This document shows, piece after piece, positions 30,835 to 41,779 of a DNA stretch of 64,000 bases. The DNA is taken from the NCBI GenBank assembly GCA_009746045.1, contig RPFO01001685.1, positions 1 through 64,000 on the forward strand. Reading direction: 5' to 3'. Position 1 is the first letter of the stretch, and every line of letters begins with the position of its first letter. A program made the translations under genes and the position numbers. Origin of the DNA: Mesostigma viride (taxonomy: Eukaryota > Streptophyta > Mesostigmatophyceae > Mesostigmatales > Mesostigmataceae). The notes beneath the pieces are model-generated. The model was not told the origin of the DNA. It worked only from the letters and a program-made list of their open reading frames with translations, and did no database searches.

Positions 30835-33800
30835 ATGGACCAAAAAGGCGAGAAAGCAAGCATGGCGATTTATGAAACTGTTGCGGAGATGAGATCCTGG
30901 TCTAGAAAGCAAAAAATTGCGGGCAAGCGCGTAGCGTTTGTGCCGACCATGGGCTGCTTGCACGAGGGGCATCTCTCTTTGGTGCAAAAAGCCAAGTCTC
31001 TGGCGGACGTGGTGGTTGTGTCTATCTACGTCAACCCTGGGCAGTTCGCTCCCGGGGAGGACTTCGATGCATACCCTCGACAAAATGAATCGGACCTAAA
31101 GAAGTTGACGGTGCGTTGAGTTTTCTGAACGCGCTCTCACCGCTTCTGCGGCTCTTACCCCTCCCAGCATTGTGCCGAGAACTGAGGAGCACGCTGAACC
31201 GCAAACTGCACACTAAGAATCCCCTAAAATGCGCACATGCAAATGGCGCGTGCATTGTGCCCATCTGATTCGGAGTAACTGCCAATGTTCGACCTTCGTG
31301 CGTGCTTCATACGCGATAGTTGCTTGATGTAGGAACGTACAACCGTGCTCGCGTACAGAAGGAAGTGAAGCCTGTGTCCGCCTGAACTAAGCCATGAGCA
31401 TGCTGGCAAACTTCGGCATTCGATAATTAATTCCATGATTAACAAATTTTGCCCGTGTGCATGCCACGTCGCGGCTGTTCCAGGCAAGCCTGTTTTGCTG
31501 CCCACCCTCGCAATTTTCCCAATGTGCTGACATTGCAGTCATTCTGCGGCATGTTTGGCTTGCCAGGATAGTTAACGTAAATGGCTCTGGGCTTCACGTT
31601 ACCGGGTTCGTTGCAGGTGGAGGGCGTGGACGCCGTGTTCATGCCCCACGACCTGTACATCCGAGACCCCTCCCAAGGGCACAGCATCATCGGCAAGGAG
31701 TCAGCCCCTGTGGCCCACGTGGCGGGCCAGGTGGCGGGCCACGAGACCTGGATCGAGGTCCACCGGCTGCAGCGCGAACTGTGCGGCCGCAGCCGGCCCA
31801 TCTTCTTCCGAGGCGTGGCCACGATCGTCGCCAAATTGTTCAACATTGTGGAGCCCGACGTGGCTATTTTTGGGAAGAAGGACTACCAGCAGCTGTGCGT
31901 CCTCAAGCGCATGGTGCGTGGGGTGCGGGACTTGGTGGTTGTGGTCCTACAGGTGGGCAAAGCAACCCCTCAAGAGGAAGGGTCGCTCTCGCAAAGCCAA
32001 GTCCTCGAGTGTGACCCCAATCGGGGCCAGCTCCCTGTGGCCTGGTCCTTGGCTTGGTCTCTGGGGATGAGCAGTGCTGTGGTGGGCACTTGGGGCGGAT
32101 GCCACTAATGTTGTAGGGGCACTGGGGTGCGCTGGGTACTTGAAGCCTCAACCCCTGGTAGTCGTTGTTGGCATGGATGGCAATGAGCTTGCTGTGTGCA
32201 CCTGCTGCCACTTCATTGTACCCAACATTACTTCTATACTGCCTTGGGAGGGTGCTGACGAGTTTGGACTACTACATTGCACTCTGCGCTTTCCAAGGGA
32301 GGAGTCGTCTTTTTTTGTTTAGTTAAGAGTCTTTCAAAAGGCATGTTCCCATCCCATGGGCCTTTCCTATGCTGGCATTAACTTGATGCTTCTTCTCTCT
32401 GGCCCCGCCCCCCCCCCCCCCTCCCTTCTCCCCCATTTTTCATATTTTGTCCCTGGCCCGTTCCAACAGGTCCGCGACCTCGACTTTGCGATCGAGGTGG
32501 TGGGTGGCGAGCTGATGCGAGAGGCGGACGGTCTGGCGATGAGCAGCAGGAACTTGCTGCTGACCCCCGAACACCGCCAGGAGGTGGGTGGTAACAGCCT
32601 TCTGATGTGGCATGAATGCACAACTTTTGAAGTTCCTAGGATACCTAGTTTGATGAGTTAATTAATTAAATGCACGTAGATTGCGTCACGTGGGTAGCAA
32701 TAAAGGAACCTCCCACCCCTATACACAACAACAAAGAGGGAGGGCGCCCTAGCTTCCCTAACTGCCTCGAGTGGGCAGGCCACTGAGGACTCTCTCTGCA
32801 TCATGGTGCAGGCCCAACTTTGGTTGCAAGACAACAGGAAGTAGCATTTGAAAGCGTAGCGGATGCAGTAACGCTGCCCATCGATCGTCCAGAGGCCACA
32901 GATAGGCTTGGAACACATGGAGAGCTGCCGGTTCGGGAGAATATGAAGGCCTCTCCCGGAGCTAGCCTGAGGGGTTCTAGGGGTAAACCCAGGGTTCACC
33001 CACAACCCCCAACTAGTTTGATAGCAGTACGTGAACAGTGGCAATACTATTTCCATACAATAAAGGGTGAAGTAAGCCCAAGTCTTGTTTTGCCCACACA
33101 TGGGCCACCAAGGTGTGTTGCGTCCTCCCAGTGTTATGCTTCCTGGGACTCCCGACTAAGTGTGATTGTCACTTGACGTAGCAGAAAGTTTTGTTGCCAT
33201 TTCCGACATGGCTTCTTGCTGGTGTCCGTCCCTGTTGTTTGCGGTAGTGGCATAATCCTTTTCCGGCAGTAATGTCTGCGCCGCGGGCTGTTAGCTCCTG
33301 CCGACCGCTGCACCGTGCTGCGATATCTTGTTTTTGTATTTGCAAGTGTGCAGCTTTTCTTGGACATTTTGATTTTGGAAGCATGGCCTGGCTGACGTAA
33401 TGACTGCCATGACCTGTTGATGGTATCTCCATTGAGGGTGATTCCTCGTGCTAAATGGGGTATTTATTTCCATCGAGGGTGATACCTCGTGTTAAATGGC
33501 GGGGAAGCGATCACAGCAGGGTTGCTTTAAAACTGGACACTCCTGGCCGCTAGGAGCACCTGCCCTGATCACGCGAGGTTGTTTTCAGGTAAACCGTCTA
33601 GGTCTCGATGAACGTTAGCCAGCCATAATTTTTAATGTTCACAGCTACACATATCCACCTCCATTCATTTACATCATCCTAAACGACTCGACAAATGCGG
33701 ATAAGATAACAGCAGGCTCGAGCTACCATGGTCCGGACTCTTCCCGATATCTGGCCTGCGCTGGTTGTCTCTTTGATAATCCTTTCTTGCTTTTTCGTGG

Positions 33801-35047
33801 TGCGTGCTAGGATCAGCCCGGTGACTCTTATCTGACTCCAGCTGTGCAAGAAATGTCGCATGGAAGCCCTTCCCTAGAGTATGATATTCCTGCCACGGCA
33901 GCGCGGTGCTGACAAGCGGTGGCAGATGTGTACCTGTGCCTTGCAGGCCACCGCCCTCTTCCGGGGTTTGTCGGCTGCGGTGGCGAAGGCGGAGGAGGGC
34001 GAAACGCGCGCGTCGGAGCTCAAACACGTTATTGAAGGCACAATCGCAGAGACAACCGGGAAGGTGGACTACATCCAGGTAGGGAGGTGGATGGCATGAT
34101 GGTACGTAGGGAGGTTGACTACATGCAGGTAGGGAGGCAGGTGGGCTACATCTAGGTAGGATTTGGATGACAAGAAGGTAGGAAGGTGGACTACATCCAG
34201 GTAGGTAGGTGGACTATATGCAGGTAGGTGGGGTGGTGGAGTACATGCAAGCAAGTGGGGTGGTGGAGTACATGTAGGTAGGTGGGGTGGTGGACTACAT
34301 GCAGGTACGTGCAGGGGTGGACAACATGCAGGTGGGTTGGGTAGTGGACTACATCCATTAAACACCGCGTGTGTCACCTTGGGAGCCTGCCTTGTATTTG
34401 CAGCCTTGGCCTATTCGTGCCGGCAACGCCATCTCCCTCTTCCATAGTATACGGATGTGCTAGTTGTACAGCTCCGAATGCCACCCCTGATCGGGCGATC
34501 TTGATGGTGCCCAGCAAGGCCAAAAGCATGCTTCGTTGCCCTGGTTGAAAATATCATCGATGGCGTCAGGGTATCTCTATGATGTATATCTTCATGAAGG
34601 GGAAGGCTGACGTGTGCAAACTTCAGTTGATTGAGAGCTGATTTGTAGCAGAGCGATGGAGACATGCTTGCGTCATGACTGAATATGCTTGTCGATATCC
34701 ATGGCCATCCTCCCCATTCTGAGCCATCTCCACCATCTTTGTCTCTCGTTCCGCCCACTTCCTGATGCCCTCCCCGTCCGTATTTCTCTTGGCTGAAAGA
34801 CATGGACATGTCAGGGTCACTGCTGACGCTGCATCATGTTCCATGTGCATGGATGATTCCCTGTTGTGTTGTCTTTGTGTGACGTCCTTGCTTGCAGATT
34901 GTTGACCAGGAAGCCCTTCTTGAGGTGGATGATGTCAGCAAACAGCCCTGTGTAATTGCTGTCGCTGTCAAGTATGGAAAAGTACGGCTGATCGACAACA
35001 TGGAAATCGATGTTGCAAACGCCAAGAAAAGGCTGCGGTCAAGCTAG
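30835..35047 (+). CDS. panC: Pantothenate synthetase (pantoate--beta-alanine ligase), five exons
   Basis: Exons 30835-31110, 31617-31913, 32470-32583, 33947-34078 and 34898-35047, all introns phase 0 and GT-AG, total 322 residues (family about 280-310). The enzyme joins pantoate and beta-alanine with ATP, the last step of vitamin B5 synthesis. Visible motifs: [12 protein letters not shown] (nucleotidyltransferase HIGH-type site, residues ~36-47; Cys where Ala or Asn is common), YVNPGQF (~71-77), GKKDYQQL in exon 2 (ATP site), [10 protein letters not shown] in exon 3 (KMSKS-like loop), and a C-terminal [12 protein letters not shown] segment. Start chosen at the ATG giving MDQKGEK, followed ten codons later by another ATG (MAIYETV); no clear transit peptide, so a cytosolic product is likely. 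Exon 2 could also end at 31950, but the family alignment favours 31913. Confidence 0.9.
32655..32830. mobile_element. Dispersed repeat family 3 in panC intron 3
   Basis: 'ttaattaatta..tgcacgt..gcgtcacgtggg' through 'gggaggg(c)gccctagctt', 'gagtgggcaggccac' and 'catggtgc' matches 36930-37115. It looks like a LINE-type 3' end with a TTAA tail; no coding sequence. Confidence 0.55.
33180..33778 (+). mobile_element. 5'-truncated Penelope-like element in panC intron 3
   Basis: It aligns with the 3' UTR of the element at 13568-14132 to the same terminal 'gcgctggttgtctctttg'. It lies in panC intron 3, in the sense orientation. Confidence 0.75.
34079..34360 (+). repeat. Imperfect minisatellite at the start of panC intron 4
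   Basis: Variants of 'gtaggtggggtggtggactacatgca' repeat about ten times directly after the exon 4 donor. Confidence 0.65.
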
Positions 35048-35249
35048 GGAACTGGATCCCAGCTGAAGCGAGCTATATTGGGAGATAGGGAACTGGATCC
35101 CAGCTGAAGCGAGCTATATTGGGAGATAGGGAACTGGATCCCAGCTGAAGCGAGCTATATTGGGAGATAGGGAACTGGATCCCAGCTGAAGCGAGCTGTA
35201 TTGGGAGATAGGGAACTGGATCCCAGCTGAAGCGAGCTATATTGGGAGA
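35045..35249 (+). repeat. 41-bp tandem repeat, five units, starting at the panC stop codon
   Basis: The unit 'tagggaactggatcccagct...attgggaga' recurs five times with one substitution (ctgta for ctata). The TAG stop of panC is the first three bases of unit 1, so every unit begins with the same TAG. Confidence 0.9.
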
Positions 35250-35411
35250 GCACTTGAGGACATTAGTATACGTGGCCCCATAAGCAGTTGATCTTTGCTA
35301 TAGTGCTGCATATGCACAAATGCACGAGACAGTGAAGCATGGAAGGTGCATGCTCATGTGCAATCTTGAGCTACTTCTAAAGATGAGTATGCTTGATTCA
35401 TGAGTTATGTA

Positions 35412-36423
35412 CCTCGGCATGCCATATATTACCAGCATCATTAAGCAGCGGTGCCTGCAGCTAGTAGGGCACTTAGCTCGCACCAACCAGGTAGACACAT
35501 CACGTGCCCCCCCCGCGGGACTGCGCCCAGCTCAGCCTGGCCGGCACCAACTTATGTGGGCCGGGCCCCGCAAAGCTAGACGCAGCAAAGCCCGCACCTT
35601 CAGAGAACAGCTAGTAGAGGACATGGGGGGGCTAGGTCTCTCCGTGATATGGAACAAGATGATGGACAAGGCCAAGTGGGCCCAGGCCATAGAGGACAAC
35701 GAACCCCCTCCCGTGGGGAAACGCCCGCGTGTTTGCAAACGCGGGAAGCACGCTAGACAGGACCCCTAGGGTAGAGAGCTTAGATATAATAGAGTTGCCT
35801 TGATGTTGTAGATAGATTAGACCGGTAGGATTGCGTGTCCCCATCCATCCATCCATCCATCCATCCATCCATCCATCCATCCATCCATCCATCCATCCAT
35901 CCATCCATCCATCCATCCATCCATCCATCCATCCATCCATCCATCCATCCATCCATCCATCCATCCATCCATCCATCCATCCATCCATCCATCCATCCAT
36001 CCATCCATCCATCCATCCATCCATCCATCCATCCATCCATCCATCCATCCATCCATCCATCCATCCATCCATCCATCCATCCATCCATGGATCCATCCAT
36101 CCATCCATCCATCCATCCATCCATCCATCCATCCATCCATCCATCCATCCATCCATCCATCCATCCATCCATCCATCCATCCATCCATCCATCCATCCAT
36201 CCATCCATCCATCCATCCATCCATCCATCCATCCATCCATCCATCCATCCATCCATCCATCCATCCATCCATCCATCCATCCATCCATCCATCCATCCAT
36301 CCATCCATCCATCCATCCATCCATCCATCCATCGGGGTTAATGCTCCGTGACTCCCCAACGGGAGCACGAGTTTAATTAATTAATTAATTAATTAATTAA
36401 TTAATTAATTAATTAATTAATGG
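35412..36423 (+). mobile_element. Family C LINE, 5'-truncated, with an expanded ATCC array in its 3' UTR
   Basis: Flanked by the 8-bp duplication GTTATGTA (35404-35411 and 36424-36431). The coding remnant to 35769 reads [33 protein letters not shown] and [10 protein letters not shown], the C-terminal end of an APE-type LINE, and ends at a stop (35767-35769). The 3' UTR contains the ATCC array, 'ggggttaatgctccgtgac' with the terminal stem-loop, and a TTAA tail of about 13 units. Confidence 0.82.
35841..36332 (+). repeat. (ATCC)n array, about 123 units
   Basis: Almost perfect CATC/ATCC repeat with a single interruption (catggatcc, 36087-36095). Frames in it give only IHPS or MDGW repeats and are not genes. 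Confidence 0.97.
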
Positions 36424-36479
36424 GTTATGTATCTATCAAAACATATGCATAAACTAGATATCGATCAATTGGCATGCAG

Positions 36480-36745
36480 TTTCAGACGGGGCCCCCCCGC
36501 GGGACTAGCTGCGCTCAGCTCAGCCTGGCCGGCAGGTCTCCTTACGTGGGCCGCCGGGCCCCGCAATGCTAGACGCCGCAAGGCCCGCACCTTCAAAGAA
36601 CAGCTAGTAGAGGACATGGCCGGGGGGCCTATCTAAGGCCTATCCGTGATTTGAAACAAGATGATGGACAAGGCCAAGTGGGCCCAGGTCATAGAGGACA
36701 ACGAACCCCCTCCCGTGGGGTAGCGCCCGCGCCTGCCAAGGAGCT
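36480..36745 (+). mobile_element. Family C LINE coding-end fragment
   Basis: 'cccccgcgggactagctgcgctcagc', 'gcccgcaccttcaaagaacag' and 'gatgatggacaaggccaagtgggcccagg' match 35510-35730, with an internal frameshift and stop. The 3' UTR is missing. Confidence 0.65.
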
Positions 36746-36899
36746 TGAATTCGAGTCATCAGTCATGCCAGGGGAACGGGGCTGCCGTCCAGGGCAGCAA
36801 GATCGAGAAGGGTGCCAGCTGGCCAGGTGGGTGATCGGTGGTACGTCCCAGCTCGGAGAAGCCAATAGCCACATGTGACCTCCGTTTTCTTGCATGCTG

Positions 36900-37120
36900 A
36901 CCATATTAATTAATTAATTAATTCATTAGTTAGTTAATTAGCTTGCACGTGAAGTACTCAGCGTCACGTGGGTGCCAATACAGCGTAAAGGATCCCTAAT
37001 TACCTTGTATACACAATTAACGAGAAGGAGGGAGGACGCCCTAGCTTCTCTCACTGCCGCAAGTGGGCAGGCCACAGACGGACGGCGCTCTCTCCACAAC
37101 ATGGTGCCGGGGCGCAACAC
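36900..37120. mobile_element. Dispersed repeat family 3, second copy
   Basis: It carries a TTAA-rich tail (36905-36945) and then the same sequence as 32655-32830. Confidence 0.55.
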
Positions 37121-37621
37121 TGTGGTGCAAAATTAGTCACTTAACTTGTATGTCCCGTGTGAGCATTGTGCACATTGCTACTGGTATCCATGCTACGTCC
37201 TGGCTATGCCCAGATTACTTGCCCACGCTCCTTGTTATTATGACATGCTCACATGGGTCTTATTGCACCCACAGATCCTGCCAGATCGTTAAGCGTGTCC
37301 GATTGCAGCTGTTTCATGCCTTTGGCATGAAGGATCGGAAAGGGGGTCTCTGCCCTTTCTCCTCATGTTGTGTGCACACACACAAAGGTAGCCTAGTCCT
37401 TGTACAGCCATGCATGCTACGCCCTGGCTATGCCCATTTACTTGCCCACGCTCCTTGTTAAATTATGACATGCTCACATGGGTCTTATTGCACCCACAGA
37501 TCCTGCCGGATCGTTAAGCTGTCCGATTGCAGCTGTTTCATGCCTTTGGCATGAAGGATCGGATTAAGGGGGTCTCTGCCCTTTCTCCTCATGTTGTGTG
37601 CGCACACATGCACACACAGGT

Positions 37622-38070
37622 TTCACCTTTGCGGCGTGCCAAATCAGAATATACGCTAGCTTGGCTGATCTCGATAGTACCGGCTACGCCCCCTTCTAAT
37701 AAAGAAGGTTCCAGCCGTGTTCAGCCCGGCGTCTCACGTTGCGAGACTGAACAAGTCTCGCGTGCAGACACGTGTGTAGTACTCCTACACACACGTACAG
37801 ATCTCGAATGATTTATCTAGTAGTACCTAATCCGAAAGGCTTGCATCACTCCCCGGAAAGGAGAACTTTTGCGGATCGATGACTGTAGGTGTAAGCTGGC
37901 GATGCCCTAGGATCCGGAGACGTCCGTCCTATAATAGTCAGCGAAAGTTGGTGCGAGAGGTCCCCAGTTCGATTCCGGTCGGATTCATTTGCAGATCGCG
38001 TTTTCCGCGTTTTCCGCGGACCGGCACTGAACGCAAATGGTTTTCACCTTTGCGGCGTGCCAAATCAGAA
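37622..38070 (+). mobile_element. tRNA-like structured short retroelement, copy 1
   Basis: Flanked by the 9-bp duplication CACACAGGT (37613-37621, 38071-38079). Contains perfect or near-perfect hairpins: GCGAGACT..AGTCTCGC (~37739-37759), a GTGTGTAG/CTACACAC hairpin (~37770-37795), and CCGCG..CGCGG near 38007-38020. A 77-nt segment from 'ggatccgg' near 37910 to 'ccggtcggattca' has acceptor-like pairing GGATCCG with CGGATTC and a B-box-like AGTTCGATTCC. The first ~28 bp repeat the last ~28 bp. No ORF. Copy 2 is at 63047-63448. Confidence 0.65.
37908..37986 (+). ncRNA. tRNA-like segment of the short retroelement
   Basis: The acceptor-like stem pairs seven bases (one G-U), followed by a single A. 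The T-arm-like loop TTCGATT is flanked by CCAG and CCGG (one mismatch). The D and anticodon arms do not fold convincingly, so this is not called a functional tRNA; a tRNA-derived SINE head is the better reading. Confidence 0.4.
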
Positions 38071-38481
38071 CACACAGGTAGTAGCCTAGTCCTTAAGTAC
38101 AGCCATGCATGCTACGTCTTGGCTATGCCCAGATTATACTTGCCCACGCTCCGCCTTGTTATGACATGCTCACATGGGTCTTATATTGCATCCACAGATA
38201 CTGCCGCCTGCCGGATCGTTTAGCGTGTCCGATTGCAGCTGTGGCATGCCTTTGGCATGAAGGAGAAAGGGGGTCTCTGCTCTTTCTCCTGTTGTGCACA
38301 CATGCACAGGGATTAAAAGCACAAGTTTCGGTGCTACGTGACTCCCCAACGGGAGCACGAGTTTAAAATTAATTTTAAATAATTTTAATCCAGGGACGTG
38401 AGCACACACATGTGGCGTTCACATGCATGTGTACACGTGAGGAGCAAATACTAGAGTATCGTACATGCATATGTCATTTGA

Positions 38482-39490
38482 CCTGGTTACCGCCTTGCCG
38501 ACCTGATTTATGCGGATGATACCACCCTCATCGAGAGCCCCGAGCACATTCAGACCTGGCTCAGTGGACTGCCTGGGCCTGGAGGCGCGGGCGGTGGGGC
38601 TGGAGATTAGTGTCAAAACTGAGGCGATGGTGATAGGGGCATCCAGTAAACCACCGCTGCCGCGCCTGCTCGACGGGACGGAGGTCCCGCTTCAAGTTGT
38701 TGGGGAGCTGGCTTCCTGACACCGCCGACGATGTGGACACCCGCATCGGCCTTGCCTGGGCCAAGCTCCGTTCGCTCACACCCTACTGGCGCTCGAAGGG
38801 CCTTAACGGGCACCGCAAGCGCATGCTCTTCAAGGTCCTCGTCCTCACGGTGCTCACGTATGGCGCCGAGGCGTGGACCCTCACACCCAAACTGGCAGCT
38901 CGGCTCGACGGCACAGTTTACAGGATGCTCCGGCAGGTCCTTAATGTAGGTTTTTCCGAGCGTCCGTCATCAGAGTCTTTGTATCATGGCATGCCTCGTG
39001 TTTCGGACGAGATTAGGCAGCGTAGGATAGCATTTGTAGGACACCTTGCACGCACCAGCCAGGTCGACACCACCCTCGGTCTGGCCGGCCCCAGCGGCTT
39101 GGACAGCCAGGGCGGCACATTCTGACCTGGCCTGGCCCCAAGGACATTCCCAAAAGGGTAGGGAAACCTGTCACGAACTACGTTCAGATGTTGCTGGACG
39201 ACCTAGTGGTCCCAGCCCAGTTTGAGCACCGCATCCACTCTCTCTCCCGTCTTTGGACTGCCATGCAGGACAAGACGCGGTGGAAGAAGATTGTCAAGGC
39301 GCACACGCCCGACCCTGTGGGCAAGCCACCTCCCCCAAGCGGAGGAGGCGTTTTGATGAGTAGTGCAGTTAGGATTTTCTAGATAGAGTTAGGATCGTTC
39401 GATCACGCGGCTTCCCATTCATCATGAAATATGTGCTACATGACCTCCCCACGGAGGCATGTGATAATTTAATTTAATTTAATTTTTTTA
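38482..39490 (+). mobile_element. Family A LINE, 5'-truncated
   Basis: Flanked by the 11-bp duplication ATGTCATTTGA (38471-38481, 39491-39501). It begins inside the RT at YRLADLIYADD (motif C), continues with LLGSWLPDTADDVDTRIG-like sequence and VLTYGAEAWTL (~38850-38880), and RRIAFVGHLARTSQVDT (~39025), and ends with the DPVGKPPPP segment near 39330. The 3' UTR ends in a stem-loop (CATGACCTCC...GGAGGCATG, ~39439-39462) and an ATTTA-type tail. A frameshift near 38690 and another near 39120 inactivate it. Confidence 0.83.
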
Positions 39491-39639
39491 ATGTCATTTG
39501 AGAGGGAAACGGTGCATGGCATGTACTAGATCGTCGCATCGAAGGCCGCATGGCCGGTTGTCTGTCTCTCGAGGACTCGCTCCACACTGGATGAGGACTT
39601 GATCGACCCTGGCCCAGCAACAACGGCGACCCGAGCTAT

Positions 39640-39725
39640 TAATTAATTAATTGAACTCGTGCTCCCGTTACATGCAGGGGAGTCATGGAGATGCAGTGAG
39701 CACCAATCAAGGTGGCACTTTCAAT
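39640..39725 (-). mobile_element. Family 2 terminal fragment
   Basis: TTAA tail and a variant of the terminal stem-loop (minus strand) interrupted by 'acatgcag', truncated after about 80 bp. Confidence 0.5.
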
Positions 39726-39870
39726 ATTAATTAATTAATTAATTAGACTCGTGCTCCCGTTGGGGAGTCACGGAGCATTAACCCCGATGGATGGGTGGGT
39801 GCAACATTCCTACCGGTCTAATCTATCTACATTGGCTACATACTACATCTATCTAACACTTTTAATATAT
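39726..39870 (-). mobile_element. Family C LINE, 3' end fragment (minus strand)
   Basis: TTAA tail, terminal stem-loop, 'gcattaaccccgatgg', a short GATG run, and 'taccggtctaatctat' match the reverse of 35815-36375. Confidence 0.7.
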
Positions 39871-39879
39871 ATCCCTGTA

Positions 39880-40620
39880 TGTGTGTGCACAACAGGAAGT
39901 TCTAAAGCTAGGGCAGAGACCCCAGGCTCAATCTTTCTCCTTCATGCCAGAGGCATGCCACAGCTGCAATCGGACACGTTAGATGATCCGGCTTGCAAGT
40001 TCTGTGGGTGCAATATGACCCACCATATATGAGCATAGCCAGGACGTACGTTGCATGGCTGTACAAGGACTAATTAATTAATTAGACAAGGACTAAGCTA
40101 AGATTAAGGCTACGGCTGGTTGTGTAACGTACGTGTGTTAGCGGTGCACGTGACTAGGTATCCAGTGGCACAGCTAGGCAAACATTCTAGGCTTGGCTGC
40201 CATGGCGGCAGTGACTACCAATGGATACATGCAAGCTAGGGCTATTCAAGCTATTCTAGCCCGCAGGGGGCGCCCACATCTTGTGGTTGATCATCAGGTC
40301 CAGGGCTGGCCGCCCCTCCGGTACACCTTGCATGGGCTTCACTTCTGGGGGTCCTGCTTGTGGCGGATCGAGGTATTCCGGCCACAGGTCGCGTCGCTGC
40401 TGGTGCTGGGCGGGGGGTCAGGTCGTCGTCCAGCGTCCAGGTGAGGTCGTGCAACCTCTTGCGACGATAAAGGAACCGCTGCTTGTCCTCACCGGGATCG
40501 AGGAAAAGGTGAGTAGGACTGGTGGGGGAGCCGCCTTGTCCCGAGCTAGACTGTGGGGAGTGCGGTGGCACCCACCCAGTACACCTACCAGGCCCATGAG
40601 GGTATTTTAAAGGAGCTGCT
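39880..40620 (-). mobile_element. ORF1-only family 2 element with ORF1 remnant
   Basis: 3' UTR at 39880-40255, then an ORF1 remnant. It lacks its stem-loop end because it is fused to the family C fragment. Confidence 0.65.
40251..40600 (-). pseudogene. ORF1-like protein C-terminus (family 2)
   Basis: The minus strand reads DKQRFLYRRKRLHDLTWTLDDDLTP, then in another frame the equivalent of AQ..QRRDLWPEYL and a short Pro-rich end. It aligns with DKISFLRRRKRLENTPFTVDDDLTLAQQQRRRELW of family 1 at 60146-60556, so families 1 and 2 carry related ORF1 proteins. Frameshifted. Confidence 0.55.
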
Positions 40621-41286
40621 CCTTCAGCTCGTCGGCAAGGGTGGTTGCCGTCTCCGGCACCTGGCTTCTGGCCGGGGGAAGCGACGCAGCACCAGGTGCC
40701 CGGCATGCAGTCGCGGCGACGCGAGCTATGGCCGACCTGCCTTCAGCTCCGGCAGCTAGAGCGCAGGGGGCCGGGAAACCGGTAGACTGGAGGGGGGCGG
40801 TCATCCACGTCGACCACAAGCCCTGGCAGGCACCCCCTGCCACCCCAGCAACCTCAGTCTAGGGAATATATTACAGTAGTGCAGATCAGTTAGGCTTAGC
40901 TTAGCGCGTGGCCTACGCGCATGTGCGCCCATTTAATGGCCCCCATGGATGATGCCTTAAGAATTCAGCCAACCTATGCCTATAATGGGACTCCCCATGG
41001 ATGGATGCTGCATTAAGAATTTAGCCAAGCTCTGCCTGTATGATGCAGAGAGTCACTCTCTGATGAGAAGCCATGCCCTAGCTTTTGTATAGCCATGATG
41101 ATCTTCCACCCCATGCCAGGCCCCCTTGTGCTCTGAGAGATCATCATTGGTGGTGCAGGTGCCCTAATTGGTGCACCTAGCTCGAGCAGCTGCCTAGGTG
41201 TAGTTTACATCCCTACGCTTGCAGGAAGTATCCCAGAATACATGCCGGCCCTTCTTGCCATACATGCCGGCCCTTCTCAGGGATAT
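40562..41286 (+). mobile_element. ORF1-only family 1 element, left part
   Basis: ORF1 C-terminal remnant GKPVDWRGAVIHVDHKPWQAPPATPATS with a stop at 40860-40862, then the 3' UTR. The 3' UTR is broken at CTCAGGGATAT (41276-41286) by the family A LINE and resumes at 44936. Without the insert, the 3' end matches the reverse of 59715-59790. Confidence 0.75.
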
Positions 41287-41779
41287 TAAATTAAAATTAA
41301 ATTAAATTATAACATGCCTCCGACGTTGGGAGATCATGTAGCACATATTCCTTGATGGATGGGTACGTGGAGTGGAGGAAGCCGCGTAATCGAATTACTA
41401 ACCTAACTCTATAAGCTATCTAGTCTAGAAAATCCTAACTACACTACTCAGCAAAACGCCCCTTCCTCTTAGGGGGGCCGGGGTGGCGCTTGCAAGCCCA
41501 CAGGGGCTGGCGTGTGAGCCTTGACAATCTTCTTCCACCGCGTCTTAATTGTATAATTCTGCATGGCAGTCCAAAGTTAAAGGAGAGAGAGTGGATTAAA
41601 TTAAATTAAATTAAATTAAATTAAATTAAATTAAATTATAACATAACATGCCTCCGTTGGGAGATCATGTAGCGCACATATTCCATGATGGGTGGGTGGA
41701 GTGGATCGAGGAAGCCGCGTAATCGAACTAACCTATTATACTCTATTAAGCTATCTAGTCTAGAAAAAGCCTAACTACA

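Larger units (their letters stand above)
37140..38390 (+). mobile_element. ORF1-only family 2 element, 3' UTR with about three tandem units, interrupted by a short element
   Basis: A unit of about 230-240 bp ('catgctacg(t/c)cctggctatgccc' to 'tctgccctttctcctcatgttgtg') occurs at ~37180-37390, ~37405-37620 and ~38100-38310, the last ending in the stem-loop 'gtgactccccaacgggagcac' (38338-38358) and an AT-rich tail. A tRNA-like short element sits between units 2 and 3. Confidence 0.7.

Noticed and set aside
35632-36376. Frames of MDGW and IHPS repeats on both strands
   Set aside because: Produced by the ATCC microsatellite, open in all frames.
37908-37986. A functional tRNA gene
   Set aside because: Acceptor-like stem and T-loop are present, but D and anticodon arms do not fold and the segment lies inside a mobile repeat.
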